From contig NZ_JALPNF010000001.1 of assembly GCF_023195535.1 (NCBI RefSeq), positions 983,557-1,047,556 on the forward strand: a stretch of 64,000 nt of DNA, given 5' to 3'. The stretch is from Sphingomonas faeni (GTDB lineage Bacteria; Pseudomonadota; Alphaproteobacteria; Sphingomonadales; Sphingomonadaceae). Position numbers and translations under genes: made by a program. This document shows positions 63,874-64,000 of the stretch, piece after piece. The notes beneath the pieces were generated by a model. It did not search any database. It had not been told where the DNA came from and saw nothing but the letters and a program-made list of their open reading frames with translations. Position 1 is the first letter of the stretch; every line of letters starts with the position of its first letter.

Positions 63874-64000
63874 TGACGTGACCCCCGTTTTTTCCTCCAG
63901 TTGGAGCTAGAGTCCGACCCCGGAAAGGGACGGACAGATGAAGCGGAAGCAGTTTTCGGAAGAGCAGATCATCGGCATCCTGAAGGAGGCCGAGGCTGGT
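63874..64000 (+). mobile_element. IS3-family insertion sequence, left end (continues past the window)
   Basis: The sequence from about 63874 begins TGACGTGACCCCCGTTTTTT, which resembles the terminal inverted repeat of IS3-family (IS407-like) elements (TGACCTGCCCCC...). It is followed after 64 bp by the start of a transposase OrfA. The right end and target duplication lie outside the window. Confidence 0.75.
63938..64000 (+). CDS. IS3-family transposase OrfA (3' truncated by window)
   Basis: The first 21 residues, MKRKQFSEEQIIGILKEAEAG, are visible and match the N-terminus of IS3-family OrfA proteins, the helix-turn-helix part that binds the IS ends. The gene runs off the end of the window. 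In this family OrfA is normally fused to the OrfB catalytic part by programmed frameshifting. Confidence 0.85.
   Translation, partial: MKRKQFSEEQIIGILKEAEAG

Overview
The window is a high-GC alphaproteobacterial chromosome segment, most likely from a sphingomonad (Sphingomonas or a close relative). The evidence is a meso-DAP-type division and cell-wall cluster in alphaproteobacterial order, an NDUFA12-type complex I subunit next to a DUF2155 protein, a DUF1501/DUF1800 pair, E2 and E3 genes of a 2-oxoacid dehydrogenase complex lying close together, and many GC-rich palindromic repeats. No tRNA, rRNA or CRISPR array was seen.

Layout. 1-7678: end of an ABC exporter, a TfoX-like protein, a saccharopine-dehydrogenase-like reductase, RNase R, GlpD and two small unknown proteins. 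7838-15080: a SPOR protein coupled to argS, the DUF1501/DUF1800 pair, a small secreted protein and a dGTPase. 15077-17269: a TPR/SPOR protein. 17593-36703: a complete dcw cluster on the minus strand (mraZ, rsmH, ftsL, ftsI, murE, murF, mraY, murD, ftsW, murG, murC, murB, ddl, ftsQ, ftsA, ftsZ), most genes joined by 4-base ATGA or GTGA overlaps. 37088-44119: a cysteine synthase, a ParA-like ATPase coupled to aat, DUF2155, NDUFA12, DUF192, a double cold-shock protein and RecX. 44216-50694: a fatty acyl-AMP ligase, a membrane GGDEF/EAL protein, an M28 peptidase and a PAS/winged-helix regulator. 50736-54796: a universal stress protein, dihydrolipoyl acyltransferase, a small membrane protein, a thioesterase and dihydrolipoyl dehydrogenase. 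55120-56897: a GT-C-like membrane protein and a small unknown protein. 57202-62694: a six-gene, translationally coupled cluster of three glycosyltransferases, an acyl-CoA-dehydrogenase-like protein, a PIG-L deacetylase and a NodS-like methyltransferase. 62920-64000: the edge of a mobile region with an AlpA-type regulator, two coupled unknown ORFs and the left end of an IS3-family element.

Two things stand out. First, palindromic repeats of about 80-140 bp, several of which also occur between genes, lie in frame inside core genes: RNase R, MurD, and MurB at both ends. Related copies form the murE-murF junction and the region just before ddl, where they supply the purine-rich ribosome-binding sequence. 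Second, the 57.2-62.7 kb cluster combines chain-building glycosyltransferases, a sugar N-deacetylase-type enzyme and a NodS-like N-methyltransferase. That is the same enzymatic logic as Nod-factor synthesis, but in a different order, with different families and with no nodulation genes nearby. It looks like an uncharacterised pathway for a modified glycan or glycolipid.
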